Source: Thalassovita mangrovi (GTDB lineage: Bacteria > Pseudomonadota > Alphaproteobacteria > Rhodobacterales > Rhodobacteraceae). Taken from it: DNA of 64,000 bases. The stretch covers positions 153,015 through 217,014 of the forward strand of contig NZ_WWEN01000006.1 in assembly GCF_009857745.1 (NCBI RefSeq), given 5' to 3'. The first letter of the stretch is position 1. Every line of letters starts with the position of its first letter. A program made the translations under genes and the position numbers. Below are positions 16,507 through 25,688 of this stretch, in pieces. The notes beneath the pieces were generated by a model. The model saw only the letters and a program-made list of their open reading frames with translations, was not told where the DNA came from and ran no database searches.

Positions 16507-17900
16507 ATCAGCACCGAGGCGGCCAGCCCGAGGAAGGCGAAGAAACCCACCACGTCGGTCACCGTGGTCACGAAGGGGCCCGAGGCCAGCGCCGGATCGA
16601 TGCCCGCCCGGTCCAGCGCCATCGGGATCACGATACCGCCCAGGGCGGCCGCGACCTGGGTGCCCAGCATCGCCAGCGCGATCACCGCCGCCAGCATCGG
16701 CACGCCGAACCAGACCGCGACGACCAGCGCCATCAGGCCGCCGAAGATCACCCCGTTCAGCGCCCCCACCGACACTTCGCGCAACACCACCCGCGCCGCG
16801 TTCTGCGCGGTCAGGTCGCGGGTGGCCAGCGCCCGCACCGTCACCGTCATCGTCTGGGTGCCCGCATTGCCGCCCATCGAGGCGACGATCGGCATCAGCA
16901 CCGCCAGCGCCACCATCTGGTTGATGGTTTCGGCGAAGAGATCGATCACCAGCGAGGCCAGGATCGCCGTCAGCAGGTTGACGAACAGCCACAGCGCCCG
17001 GCCCTTGGCGGCCTCGTAGATGGTGTCTGTGAGGCTCGCCTCTTCGCCCACACCGGCGAGGCGCAGGATGTCTTCTTCGTGTTCCTCATCCAGCACCGTC
17101 ATCGCGTCGTCGATGGTGATGACGCCGACCAGCCGGTCGTCCTCATCCACCACCGGGGCGGAAATCAGGTGATACTGGTTGAACGCATAGGCGACGTCGG
17201 CCTCGTCCTGCAGCACCCGGAAGACCTGGAACACGTCCTCGACGATATCGGTCAGCTTCACGCTGCGGCGCGAACTCATCAGCTTGCCCAGGGTCACGTT
17301 GCCCTTGGGATGCATGCGCGGATCGACCAGAACCACGTGATAGAACTGTTCCGGCAATTCCTCGGCCGAGCGCAGGTAATCGATCGCCTCGCCCACGGTC
17401 CAGTGGTCCGGCGCCACCACCACTTCGCGCTGCATCAGGCGCCCGGCGGAGGTTTCGGGATAGGACAGCGCCTGTTCGACCGCGACCCGGTCGGCGTCTT
17501 CCAGCGCGTCGAGGATCGCTTCCTGCTGCGGCTCGTCGAGGTCTTCGACCAGGTCGACCACGTCGTCCGATTCCAGCTCGCGCACCGCCTCGGCCAGGAC
17601 ATCGGGGTGCAGCACGCCGATGATGTCCTCGCGCAGGCCCTCGTCGAGTTCCGACAGGATGTCGCCGTCGAATTCGCGGCCGTACAGCGTGACCATGCGG
17701 CGGCGGTCATAGGGGTTGAGCTGTTCCAGAAGGTCGGCGATGTCGGCCGCGTGCAGCGGCTCCATCAGTTCCAGCAGCTTGGCCTGGTCCTGGGCGTCCA
17801 CCGCATATAGGATCGCGGCGATATCGCGGCGGCTCAGGGTGTAGTCGCTCTCTGACAGGCCCTCGGGATGGGTTTCGATGTGATCGATTTGGTCGCTCAT
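16503..17900 (-). CDS. mgtE: Magnesium transporter MgtE
   Basis: A 465-residue protein with the full MgtE layout. An N-terminal superhelical MgtE_N domain (LEPLHAADIADLLEQL region) is followed by two CBS domains (MQREVVVAPDHWTVGEAIDYLR and SAPVVDEDDRLVGVITIDDAM), a plug helix and five membrane helices with PIVASMGGNAGTQTMTV, the MgtE pore signature. It mediates Mg2+ uptake gated by intracellular Mg2+. The start at MSDQIDH (17900) follows AAAGGGGGC; an upstream Met at 17948 is less likely. It is coupled to the downstream cyclo-ligase. Confidence 0.92.
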   Translation of the reverse strand: MSDQIDHIETHPEGLSESDYTLSRRDIAAILYAVDAQDQAKLLELMEPLHAADIADLLEQLNPYDRRRMVTLYGREFDGDILSELDEGLREDIIGVLHPDVLAEAVRELESDDVVDLVEDLDEPQQEAILDALEDADRVAVEQALSYPETSAGRLMQREVVVAPDHWTVGEAIDYLRSAEELPEQFYHVVLVDPRMHPKGNVTLGKLMSSRRSVKLTDIVEDVFQVFRVLQDEADVAYAFNQYHLISAPVVDEDDRLVGVITIDDAMTVLDEEHEEDILRLAGVGEEASLTDTIYEAAKGRALWLFVNLLTAILASLVIDLFAETINQMVALAVLMPIVASMGGNAGTQTMTVTVRALATRDLTAQNAARVVLREVSVGALNGVIFGGLMALVVAVWFGVPMLAAVIALAMLGTQVAAALGGIVIPMALDRAGIDPALASGPFVTTVTDVVGFFAFLGLAASVLM

Positions 17901-18019
17901 GCCGCCCCCTTTCGCCCGTTTTTCTTCTCTTAGCGGAAGCTGCTTCAAGGAAACAATGGGGCATTGGTGATTTACCCTTCTTTTCGGTCAGAATAACGTG
18001 GCCGGGAAAGGATATCACC

Positions 18020-19336
18020 ATGATGCAGGACAAATTGCTGATCGGGCAGACGCTGGGCTTCGCGGGCAACCCGTTCGAGGCGGGCGTGGACGCGGCGCGC
18101 CATGACAGCCGGGGCGGCGTGCTGATCCGGGGCGGCAAGATCGCCGAAACCGGTCCGGCCGAGGCGCTGCTTGCGGCGTACCCGCAAGCGCAGGTCACCG
18201 ATTACGGCGAGGGGCTGATCATGGCCGGGTTCATCGACCCGCATGTGCATTATCCGCAGACCGGGATCATCGCCAGTTGGGGCAAGCGGCTGATCGACTG
18301 GCTCAACAGCTATACCTTCCCCGAGGAAATGCGTTTCGGCGATCCCGCCTATGCGGCGGAAGTGGCCGGGCGCTACCTGGACCTGACGCTGGCCCACGGC
18401 ACGACCACGGTGGCAAGCTACTGCACCATCCATCCGGAAAGCGTCGATGCCTTCTTCACTGCCGCCCAGGCGCGCGGGCAAAGGGTGGTGGCGGGCAAGA
18501 CCTGCATGGATCGCGACACCGCGCCCGAAGGGCTGCGCGACAGCGCGCAATCGGCTTATGACGACAGCAAGGCGCTGCTGGAAAAATGGCACGGGGTGGA
18601 CCGGCTGAGCTACGCGATCACGCCGCGGTTTTCACCCACTTCGACGCCGGAACAGCTCTCCGCGCTTGGCGCGCTGTGGGCCGAAAACCCCGATTGCCTG
18701 ATGCAGACGCACCTGTCGGAACAGACCGACGAAATCGCCTGGGTAAAGTCGCTTTACCCTGAGGCGCGCGATTACCTGGATACCTATGAGGCCTTCGGGC
18801 TGCTGGGCGCGGGCGGGCTGTACGGCCACGCGATCCACCTGGAAGAGCGCGAAAAGGGCCGCTTGAAAGAGGTCGACGCCTCGCTGATCCATTGCCCGAC
18901 CTCGAACACCTTCATCGGATCGGGCCTATTCGACATGGCCGGCCTGATGGCGGCAGGGCACCGGATCGGGCTGGCCACCGATACCGGCGGCGGGTCGAGC
19001 TTTTCGATGCTGCGGACGATGGCGGCGGCTTACGAGATCGGCCAGCTGCGCCACAACCCGATCCACCCGGCGCAATTGCTGTGGCTGGCAACCGCCGGTT
19101 CGGCGCGCAGCCTGCGGATGGAGGACAAGATCGGCAACCTGGCCCCGGGGATGGAGGCCGACCTGGTGGTGCTGGATCTGCAATCCACCGCCGATATCGC
19201 GCAGCGCGCGGTGCGCGCGGATGACATCTGGGAAGCGGTGTTCCCCACCATCATGATGGGCGACGACCGGGCGGTGACGGCAACCTGGGTCGCCGGAAAT
19301 CAGACGCAGGGACCGGCCAGCGTCATCACCCAGTAA
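18020..19336 (+). CDS. guaD: Guanine deaminase
   Basis: A 438-residue zinc amidohydrolase that converts guanine to xanthine. Metal motif HVHYPQ lies at about residue 75, followed by the guanine-deaminase segments WLNSYTFPEEMRF and GTTTVASYCTIH. TCMDRDTAPEGLRD, MQTHLSEQTDEIAW, GHAIHLEEREKGRL and GLATDTGGGSSFSML complete the active site. The length equals that of the family. The 3' end overlaps the convergent CAP-protein gene by 37 bp. With the 8-oxoguanine deaminase nearby it forms a small purine-degradation locus. Confidence 0.93.
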   Translation: MMQDKLLIGQTLGFAGNPFEAGVDAARHDSRGGVLIRGGKIAETGPAEALLAAYPQAQVTDYGEGLIMAGFIDPHVHYPQTGIIASWGKRLIDWLNSYTFPEEMRFGDPAYAAEVAGRYLDLTLAHGTTTVASYCTIHPESVDAFFTAAQARGQRVVAGKTCMDRDTAPEGLRDSAQSAYDDSKALLEKWHGVDRLSYAITPRFSPTSTPEQLSALGALWAENPDCLMQTHLSEQTDEIAWVKSLYPEARDYLDTYEAFGLLGAGGLYGHAIHLEEREKGRLKEVDASLIHCPTSNTFIGSGLFDMAGLMAAGHRIGLATDTGGGSSFSMLRTMAAAYEIGQLRHNPIHPAQLLWLATAGSARSLRMEDKIGNLAPGMEADLVVLDLQSTADIAQRAVRADDIWEAVFPTIMMGDDRAVTATWVAGNQTQGPASVITQ

Positions 19337-19779
19337 CCGTTGACCTTGCTGATGCCGAACCGGGTGTATTTCCGGTTCAGCATGTTCTTGCGATGCCCGG
19401 CGGACTCCATCCAGCCCGCGATGACCCGTTCCGGCGTGCGGTAGCCCTTGGCAAGGTTTTCCGCCGTCGAGGCGCGGCAATAACCCGCCGCGGTGATACG
19501 GTCGACATGGGTACGGCCCTCAGGGCTTTGATGGGCGAAATAATCGCGCCGGTCCATGTCGCGGGCATGCGACGCCGCCGCGCTGTTCAGCTTGGCATCC
19601 GGTGTCAGCGGCCCCAGCCCACGCTTGGTCCGTTCCGCGTTCAAAAGCGAGGTGATCGCGGACTGGACGGAGGTGCCGGCGGCCATCGCACTGCCCCCCT
19701 GCCCCATCGTCAATGCGGGCGCGCCGCTTGCCAAGACTGCGGCAAGCACCAACGCCGCGAATGATTTACCCCGAAACAT
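19300..19779 (-). CDS. Secreted CAP-domain protein
   Basis: A 159-residue protein with an N-terminal signal-like segment (FAALVLAAVLASGAPALTMG) followed by a CAP/SCP domain. It has LLNAERTKRGLGPL, LNSAAASHARDMDRRDYFAHQSP and AGYCRASTAENLAKG, with the His and Glu residues of the CAP cavity. Bacterial CAP proteins are extracytoplasmic and their function is mostly unknown. It lies between two guanine-type deaminase genes and its 3' end overlaps guaD on the other strand. Confidence 0.85.
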   Translation of the reverse strand: MFRGKSFAALVLAAVLASGAPALTMGQGGSAMAAGTSVQSAITSLLNAERTKRGLGPLTPDAKLNSAAASHARDMDRRDYFAHQSPEGRTHVDRITAAGYCRASTAENLAKGYRTPERVIAGWMESAGHRKNMLNRKYTRFGISKVNGYWVMTLAGPCV

Positions 19780-19791
19780 ACCGGTTCCTTC

Positions 19792-21126
19792 TCAAGCCAT
19801 CAGCCTGGACACTAACCGGTGCTGGGCGGCAATCACACTATCCAATTGGATGGTAAGCAAATCCCCGCCGCGCACCACCTGGCGCGCCTCGACGAACAGG
19901 TCGCGCACCTTCACCGGCCCGGCCAGAAGCAACGCCGCCGGGTCCCAGCTGCCGGCGCTTTCGATGCCGGTGACGTCCCAGATCGCGATATCGGCTCGCT
20001 TGCCGGTTGCGATCCTTCCGCAATCGGGCCGGTTCAGCACGTCGGCGCCGCCGCGGGTGGCGATTTCCAGCGCCTCGCGGGCGCTCATCGCGTCGGCGCC
20101 TTTCGCCACGCGCTGCAACAGCATTGCCTGGCGCGCCTCGGCGGCCAGATTGCCGCTGTCGTTGCTGGCCGACCCGTCGACGCCCAGCCCCACCTTGACC
20201 CCGGCGTCGCGCATCGCCCGCACCGGCGCGATGCCGGACCCGAGGCGGCAATTGGAACAGGGGCAATGGGCCACGCCGGTACGGGAACGGGCGAAAAGAT
20301 CGATCTCCTGCCCGTCGAGTTTGACGCAATGGGCATGCCAGACATCCGATCCGGTCCAGCCCAGATCCTCGGCATATTGCCCCGGGCGGCAGCCGAACTT
20401 TTCCAGGCTGTAGGCGATGTCTTCGTCATTTTCCGCCAGATGGGTATGCAGCATCACACCCTTGTCGCGCGCCAGCAGCGCCGCGTCGCGCATCAATTCG
20501 CGGCTGACCGAAAACGGCGAACAGGGGGCGACGCCGACCCGACACATCGACCCTTCGGATGCGTCGTGAAACCGGTCGATGACGCGGATGCAGTCGTTGA
20601 GGATATCCGCCTCGCGCTCCACCAGGCTGTCGGGCGGCAAGCCGCCATCGCTTTCGCCGATGCTCATCGACCCGCGGGTCGGGTGGAAGCGCAGCCCGAT
20701 TTCCGCCGCCGCCTCGATCGTGTCGTCGAGCCGCGCGCCGTTGGGATAGAGATACAGGTGGTCGGAGCTGAGCGTGCAGCCCGACAACGCCAGTTCGGCC
20801 AGCCCGATCAGCGCCGAAATGCGCATTTCCTCGGGCCCGAAGCGGGACCAGATCGGGTAGAGCGTCTGCAACCAGCCGAACAGCAGCGCGTCCTGCCCGC
20901 CCGGCACCGCGCGGGTCAGCGTCTGGTAAAGGTGGTGATGGGTATTCACCAATCCCGGCGTCACCACGCAGCCGGTGGCCAGCACCACCTCGCCGCGCTC
21001 CGGCAGGTGGTGGCCAATCTCGGCGATGACACCGTTTTTCAGGTGAATATCAGCGCCGTGCAATTCGCGGCGGTCGTCATCCATGGTCAGGATGGTATCG
21101 GCGTTCTTGATGGTGAATTCGGTCAT
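19792..21126 (-). CDS. 8-oxoguanine deaminase-type amidohydrolase
   Basis: A 444-residue amidohydrolase of the TrzA/AtzB/SsnA group. Metal motif NTHHHLYQTLTRAVPGGQD lies near residue 70, followed by GCTLSSDHLYLYPNG, VAPCSPFSVS, HTHLAENDEDI, WHAHCVKLD and GLGVDGSASNDS. These match characterised 8-oxoguanine deaminases, which make urate from 8-oxoguanine. Related enzymes act on triazines or S-adenosylhomocysteine, so substrate identity is probable rather than certain. The start at MTEFTIKNAD (21126) was preferred over the MCGAYM codon upstream. Confidence 0.82.
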   Translation of the reverse strand: MTEFTIKNADTILTMDDDRRELHGADIHLKNGVIAEIGHHLPERGEVVLATGCVVTPGLVNTHHHLYQTLTRAVPGGQDALLFGWLQTLYPIWSRFGPEEMRISALIGLAELALSGCTLSSDHLYLYPNGARLDDTIEAAAEIGLRFHPTRGSMSIGESDGGLPPDSLVEREADILNDCIRVIDRFHDASEGSMCRVGVAPCSPFSVSRELMRDAALLARDKGVMLHTHLAENDEDIAYSLEKFGCRPGQYAEDLGWTGSDVWHAHCVKLDGQEIDLFARSRTGVAHCPCSNCRLGSGIAPVRAMRDAGVKVGLGVDGSASNDSGNLAAEARQAMLLQRVAKGADAMSAREALEIATRGGADVLNRPDCGRIATGKRADIAIWDVTGIESAGSWDPAALLLAGPVKVRDLFVEARQVVRGGDLLTIQLDSVIAAQHRLVSRLMA

Positions 21127-21232
21127 GTAAGCCCCACACACAATTTGGCCCCTTTCGGATGTGTGTGGAACATGCGCGACAGAAAGGGGCGAAGGACTCG
21201 CGCAGCGCCCCTAAATTGCCATACGGCGCGGA

Positions 21233-22039
21233 TTAATCAAGCGGCACGCGGGACAGGATTTCCAGCGCCTCTTCGTGCTGCTGCTTGGAGGCCGCGGCGA
21301 GCACCCGACCACCCTGATGCGCCGGGCCGCCCTGCCAGTCGGTGACGATGCCGCCTGCGGCCTCGATCACCGCGATCGGGGCCTGGATGTCGTAATTCGA
21401 AAGCCCCGCCTCGATCACCAGATCGACCTGCCCGGCGGCGACAAGCGCGTAGGCATAGCAATCCATGCCGTAGCGGGTCAGCCGCGCCTGGCTGGCAACC
21501 TGCTGAAACCCCTTCATTTCCGCGGGCGTGCCAACCTCGGGGAAGGTGGTGAACAGGATCGATTCCGACAGCGGGCGATCCGGCCGCGCTACCAGATCCA
21601 CGGGGCCGTGCGGCCCCGTCATCCGGGACAGACCGAAACCGCCCTCGAAGCGTTCGCCGGTATAGGGTTGGTCGATCAGCCCGTAGATCGGGCCGCTGTC
21701 GTCCGACACCGCGATCAGAACGCCCCATGTCGGCGTGCCGCTCATGAAGCCCCGGGTGCCGTCGATCGGATCGATCACCCAGGACAGCCCGCTGCTGCCC
21801 TGCGTGGTGCCAAATTCCTCGCCGACGATGGTGTCGTTGGGGCGGCGTTCGGCCAGGATCGCGCGCATCGCCTGTTCGGCGGCGCGGTCGGCCTCGGTCA
21901 CCGGGTCGAACCCGGCCGCGTGTTTGTTATCCGCGCTCAGCCCGGGCGACCGGAAATAGGGAAGAATCACCTCACGCGCGGCATCGGCCAACGCGTGAGC
22001 GGTTTCGATCATGCTTTTCGCATCCAGAATGTCAGCCAT
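21233..22039 (-). CDS. hisN: Histidinol-phosphatase (inositol monophosphatase superfamily)
   Basis: A 268-residue Mg2+-dependent phosphatase. Motif 1 is IVGEEFG, motif 2 is WVIDPIDGTRGFMSG and motif 3 is GLSNYDIQAPIAVIEAAGGIVTDW. The wording of these motifs, with RGFMSG after the DPIDGT, is that of the HisN type found in actinobacteria and alphaproteobacteria that lack a HisB phosphatase. It would dephosphorylate histidinol-phosphate. Start MADILDAK (22039). No other his genes are nearby, so inositol or another phosphate ester remains possible. Confidence 0.82.
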   Translation of the reverse strand: MADILDAKSMIETAHALADAAREVILPYFRSPGLSADNKHAAGFDPVTEADRAAEQAMRAILAERRPNDTIVGEEFGTTQGSSGLSWVIDPIDGTRGFMSGTPTWGVLIAVSDDSGPIYGLIDQPYTGERFEGGFGLSRMTGPHGPVDLVARPDRPLSESILFTTFPEVGTPAEMKGFQQVASQARLTRYGMDCYAYALVAAGQVDLVIEAGLSNYDIQAPIAVIEAAGGIVTDWQGGPAHQGGRVLAAASKQQHEEALEILSRVPLD

Positions 22040-22089
22040 GTGTTCCCCGCGCAAATTTGGCGCATGGGTAACTCAGGTCCCGGCGGCAC

Positions 22090-22461
22090 TCAAGCCACGT
22101 CGGACAGGCAGCGCGCCAATTCGAACAGGTGTTTACGCTGCTGTTCCGGGATTGCGTAATAGCTGCGCACCAGGTCCAGGGCTTCCTTGTCGGCGATCAG
22201 GTCGGACGGGTATATCTTGGCAACCTCGCCCTCGCCCTCATCGTCTTCGAGACCGGCGAAGAAAAAGCCCACCTCGACATCCAAAGCATCGGCGATATCC
22301 CAAAGACGGGAGGCGCTGACCCTGTTGGTGCCCGTTTCGTATTTCTGAATCTGTTGAAATTTGATTCCAACTTTTTCCGCCAATTGCTGCTGGGTCATGC
22401 CGACCAGCCACCGGCGGTGCCGAATGCGTTTACCAACATGCACATCCACAGGGTGTGCCAT
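22090..22461 (-). CDS. XRE-family HTH regulator
   Basis: A 123-residue protein with an N-terminal helix-turn-helix (GMTQQQLAEKVGIKFQQIQKYETG, then NRVSASRLWDIADAL), and a C-terminal region with EALDLVRSYYAIPEQQRKHLFELA. This small HTH type is common and often multicopy in Rhodobacterales and Rhizobiales. Its targets are unknown. It has a good ribosome binding site (GGAG) 8 bases before the ATG. An AT-richer 270-bp region separates it from the divergent quinone oxidoreductase gene. Confidence 0.85.
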   Translation of the reverse strand: MAHPVDVHVGKRIRHRRWLVGMTQQQLAEKVGIKFQQIQKYETGTNRVSASRLWDIADALDVEVGFFFAGLEDDEGEGEVAKIYPSDLIADKEALDLVRSYYAIPEQQRKHLFELARCLSDVA

Positions 22462-22730
22462 AAAGCGACTCCTTCATACCGTTCCGATCACCAAACTTTT
22501 TCCGCCCCGTGCCGAACACAGACGCTTCCCAAAGGATTGTTGGGCTTATAATTAACTACGACTGTAGCGAAATTTGCCTTTCGATCAAGGAAAAACACAC
22601 TCAAAGGGGGAAGTTTTCACCTGAAAACACAATCTTAGCGACACATTTTCCAAGTCCCCACAAATGCAGAAAAGCTTATTTGACTTGGTGTTTCGCCCTT
22701 CCCCACAAGGTCCGCAAACGGAGGAGACCG

Positions 22731-23690
22731 ATGAAAGCCTACCACATCCCGGAGCCCGGCGCAGAGCCGCGCCTGTGCAGTTTGGCGGACCCGATACCCG
22801 TAAAAGGCGAAGCGCTGGTGCGAATCATGGCCTGTGGGCTGAACTTTGCCGACCTTCTTATGATCAAAGGAAAATACCAGGACACGCCGCAAGCTCCCTT
22901 CACGCTGGGGTTGGAAATGGCCGGGGTGGTCGAAGCCCTGGGACCGGACACCGACGGCCCCGCGCCGGGGACCCGGGTGGCGATCTATAGCGGCCAGGGC
23001 GGGCTGGCGGAGCGGGGCGCCTTCCCGGTCGAACGGATGGTGGAAATCCCCGACAGCATGAGCTTCGAAGACGCCGCCGCCTTCCAGATCGCCTATGGCA
23101 CCAGCCACGTCGCGCTGGAACACCGGGCGCGGATGAAACCGGGCGAAACGCTTCTGGTGCTGGGCGCGGCGGGCGGTGTCGGGCTGACGGCGGTGGAAAT
23201 CGGCAAGCTGATGGGCGCGAAGGTGATCGCCTGCGCCCGCGGCGCCAACAAGCTGGAAGCCGCGAAAGCCGCCGGGGCCGATCACCTGATCGACGCGACA
23301 ACCCAGGACATCCGCCAAGAGGTCAAGGCGCTTGGCGGCGCCGACGTGGTCTATGACCCGGTGGGCGGCGAACAATGGCAGGCGGCCTTCCGCGCCTGCA
23401 AGCCCGAGGCCCGACTGATCCCGATCGGATTCGCCAGCGGCGAGGTGCCGCAAATCCCGGCCAACCACCTGCTGGTCAAGAACCTCACCGTGCTGGGGCT
23501 CTATTGGGGCGGCTACCTGAAATTCCGCCCCGACGTGCTGACCAGCAGCATGAAGACGCTGCTGCACTGGTACGCTGAGGGCAAGCTGAAACCCCATGTC
23601 AGCCATGCGCTGCCGCTCGAACAGGCGGCAGAGGGGCTGGACCTGCTGCGCTCGCGCAAATCCACCGGCAAGGTGGTGATCACGCCATAG
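22731..23690 (+). CDS. NADPH:quinone oxidoreductase family protein (zinc-free MDR)
   Basis: A 319-residue medium-chain dehydrogenase/reductase. The GroES-like N-terminal half has GLNFADLLMIKGKYQ and TLGLEMAGVVEALG. The Rossmann half has VLGAAGGVGLTAVEIGKLMGAKVIACA, and GADVVYDPVGGEQWQAA is typical of the quinone oxidoreductase branch, which lacks the structural zinc Cys cluster. It reduces quinones or enones using NADPH in the cytosol. The ATG at 22731 follows GGAGGAGACC. The upstream in-frame extension lacks family sequence. Confidence 0.9.
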   Translation: MKAYHIPEPGAEPRLCSLADPIPVKGEALVRIMACGLNFADLLMIKGKYQDTPQAPFTLGLEMAGVVEALGPDTDGPAPGTRVAIYSGQGGLAERGAFPVERMVEIPDSMSFEDAAAFQIAYGTSHVALEHRARMKPGETLLVLGAAGGVGLTAVEIGKLMGAKVIACARGANKLEAAKAAGADHLIDATTQDIRQEVKALGGADVVYDPVGGEQWQAAFRACKPEARLIPIGFASGEVPQIPANHLLVKNLTVLGLYWGGYLKFRPDVLTSSMKTLLHWYAEGKLKPHVSHALPLEQAAEGLDLLRSRKSTGKVVITP

Positions 23691-23806
23691 GTCGGGGTCC
23701 GGGAAGGCGGGATTTCCTCGGAACCACCGAAGCGCGGCAATGAGCCCTTATTGACTTGTTTTTCCATTCGCAGCGAAGGGCTGCTTTAGATCGCAAAGAG
23801 AGGTGA

Positions 23807-24319
23807 ATGGCTTTGGCTCATCTGAAGAGCTTCTGGCGCTGTGTATACATACTTTTCCTAGAAGGAATGCTGCGCAGAACCGAAAATGGAGAGAGACTCG
23901 GTGTTTTCTCTAAGCGCGCCTGGGGCTCGAACCTGATGTTTGCAGGGATCACAGGCTCCTTGATCGCGTTTTTCTGGTTTGCGCAAAGAACACATTTTGA
24001 GCTCAACGCAATCGCAACGACCTCCGAAGTCTTAAAGGTAAGCCGCCACTTAACTAGGAACAGGAAAACAGTTTACGAACTGACGCTTAGATGGATCGAT
24101 CAGAATGAGCAGGTCCATGAAACTGTACCAAGAGTGAAGGCGAGCTACTATAACGTTCCCGTTGGGACTGAGCTGGACATCAAATACGATCCAAACGACC
24201 CAACGGATGTGCGCGTCGAAACACAAGAAGGGCCTTGGTATCTTCCGCGCCTGACATTGCTTGGAAGCTTCATGACCTTTCTCATGGGGTGGGCCATGAG
24301 AGGGCGCCCACAATCCTAA
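23807..24319 (+). CDS. DUF3592-like membrane protein
   Basis: A 170-residue protein with two hydrophobic segments (GITGSLIAFFWFA and LTLLGSFMTFLMGWAM) flanking an extracytoplasmic or cytosolic beta-rich domain. That domain contains TVYELTLRWIDQNEQVHETVPRV, YYNVPVGTELDIKYDPNDPTDVRV, the DUF3592 pattern. The function is unknown. It is noticeably less GC-rich than its neighbours, which suggests recent acquisition. It is flanked by convergent-strand genes and has no operon partner. Confidence 0.65.
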   Translation: MALAHLKSFWRCVYILFLEGMLRRTENGERLGVFSKRAWGSNLMFAGITGSLIAFFWFAQRTHFELNAIATTSEVLKVSRHLTRNRKTVYELTLRWIDQNEQVHETVPRVKASYYNVPVGTELDIKYDPNDPTDVRVETQEGPWYLPRLTLLGSFMTFLMGWAMRGRPQS

Positions 24320-24353
24320 TGGATTGTGCTGTTCTACGCCGACACAAACCCAG

Positions 24354-25226
24354 TCACGCCCTGATCGCTTCGACCTGGCGCAGCGGCTGATAGCCGGCCC
24401 GGATCATGTCGGCGAGCCGCTGCACCGGTTCGCTGAGCCGCCGCCCGGCGGTGTACATGTTGACCAAGTACATGCCGAGATCGGGCAGGTCGGTGCCGTC
24501 GATTTCGGCCAGCTGCGGCGGCGCGGTGCCTTCCAGCATGGTACAGACCGCCAGGTCGGCGCTGACCGTCGCTTCGATGGTGCGGTCGCTGGCGGTATCC
24601 ACCACCGAGGTCCAGGGCACGCCCGCCTTGTCCAGCGTCGAAATCAGGTCGGCGCGGAAAGCGCACATGCGCCCCTGCGCGATGCGCAGCGGCCGCTGCT
24701 TCCAAACTTGCGCGCCGGGCGCCCCGACCCAGCGAAGCGGGATTTCGTTCAGCGTCTCGCCGCCCTCTTCCAGCTTGCCCTCGGTGGTCAGGATCACGTC
24801 CAGTTCGCCCCTGGCGAATTGTTCCTTCAGCTTGTTGGTATGGCTGGCGCTCAGCTGCACCTGCATCCGCGGCATTTCGGCGGCAAAACGCTGCAGCACC
24901 CGCGGGATCACCGGATAGACGATGTCATGCGGCACGCCGAGATGGATTTCGCCGGCATATTCCTTGTGGGTCAGCCGCGCGAAGGCCTCGTCGTTCAGCT
25001 CGACCATCTTGCGGGCATAGGACAGCAGCTGTTCCCCCGACGCGGTCAGCCGGACGCTGCGCCCCGAGCGGTCGAGCAGCGACAAGCCCAGCAATTCCTC
25101 GAGCCGCTTGAGCTGCATCGATACCGCCGATTGGGTCAGGTTCAGGAACCCGGCGGCGCGGGTCACCCCGCCCAGTTCGGCAACGGCGACGAAGGATCTC
25201 AGCGTGGTGACGTCCAGATTCCGCAT
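24354..25226 (-). CDS. LysR-family transcriptional regulator
   Basis: A 290-residue LysR regulator with a standard N-terminal HTH (FVAVAELGGVTRAAGFLNLTQSAVSMQLKRLEELLG) and a PBP2-type effector domain. It is divergent from the DUF1127 gene at 25351, with 124 bp between them, including AT-rich promoter-like sequence. The effector and regulon are unknown; regulation of the divergent small gene is only a positional guess. Confidence 0.85.
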   Translation of the reverse strand: MRNLDVTTLRSFVAVAELGGVTRAAGFLNLTQSAVSMQLKRLEELLGLSLLDRSGRSVRLTASGEQLLSYARKMVELNDEAFARLTHKEYAGEIHLGVPHDIVYPVIPRVLQRFAAEMPRMQVQLSASHTNKLKEQFARGELDVILTTEGKLEEGGETLNEIPLRWVGAPGAQVWKQRPLRIAQGRMCAFRADLISTLDKAGVPWTSVVDTASDRTIEATVSADLAVCTMLEGTAPPQLAEIDGTDLPDLGMYLVNMYTAGRRLSEPVQRLADMIRAGYQPLRQVEAIRA

Positions 25227-25350
25227 CCATCAATTTCCTTGATACATCGACCAACAAACATTCGTTTTCAAAATGAAACACATTTCCCCATATACATCAA
25301 CAGAAATGATGAAACGAAGAGAATGAATCACGATTGAGAAAGGGTAGCAC

Positions 25351-25572
25351 ATGTCCACGATGATCAATTCCTCGGCCGCCTGCCCCGCCGCCCGGCCCGC
25401 CAAACCGTCGCTTTTCGCCCGCCTGATCAAGGCCCGGGACCTGTCGCGTCAGCGCGCCGCCCTGCGTGCCCTCGATGACCGGGCGCTGGACGATCTGGGA
25501 CTGACCCGCAGCCAGGCCGAAGCCGAAGCGCGCCGCCCGGTCTGGGACGCGCCGGCGAACTGGCTCAAATAA
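25351..25572 (+). CDS. DUF1127 small basic protein
   Basis: A 73-residue protein whose C-terminal 40 residues match the DUF1127/YjiS-like motif: RDLSRQRAALRALDDRALDDLGLTRSQAEAEARRP, ending with Trp. Some alphaproteobacterial DUF1127 proteins affect RNA turnover and phosphate or carbon metabolism, but most are uncharacterised. The start at MSTMINSS has a weak upstream purine run (AGGGTAGC). Confidence 0.8.
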   Translation: MSTMINSSAACPAARPAKPSLFARLIKARDLSRQRAALRALDDRALDDLGLTRSQAEAEARRPVWDAPANWLK

Positions 25573-25688
25573 GCGCGAAAAAGCGTGAAAAGCGTGTCCG
25601 TAAAATCTTGAAAAAGCCGTCCGTCGTACCGATATTTGCCGCAAGCCCCTTGAAATGGGGCAAAACGTTTTACCAATCGGAGGCTTTG

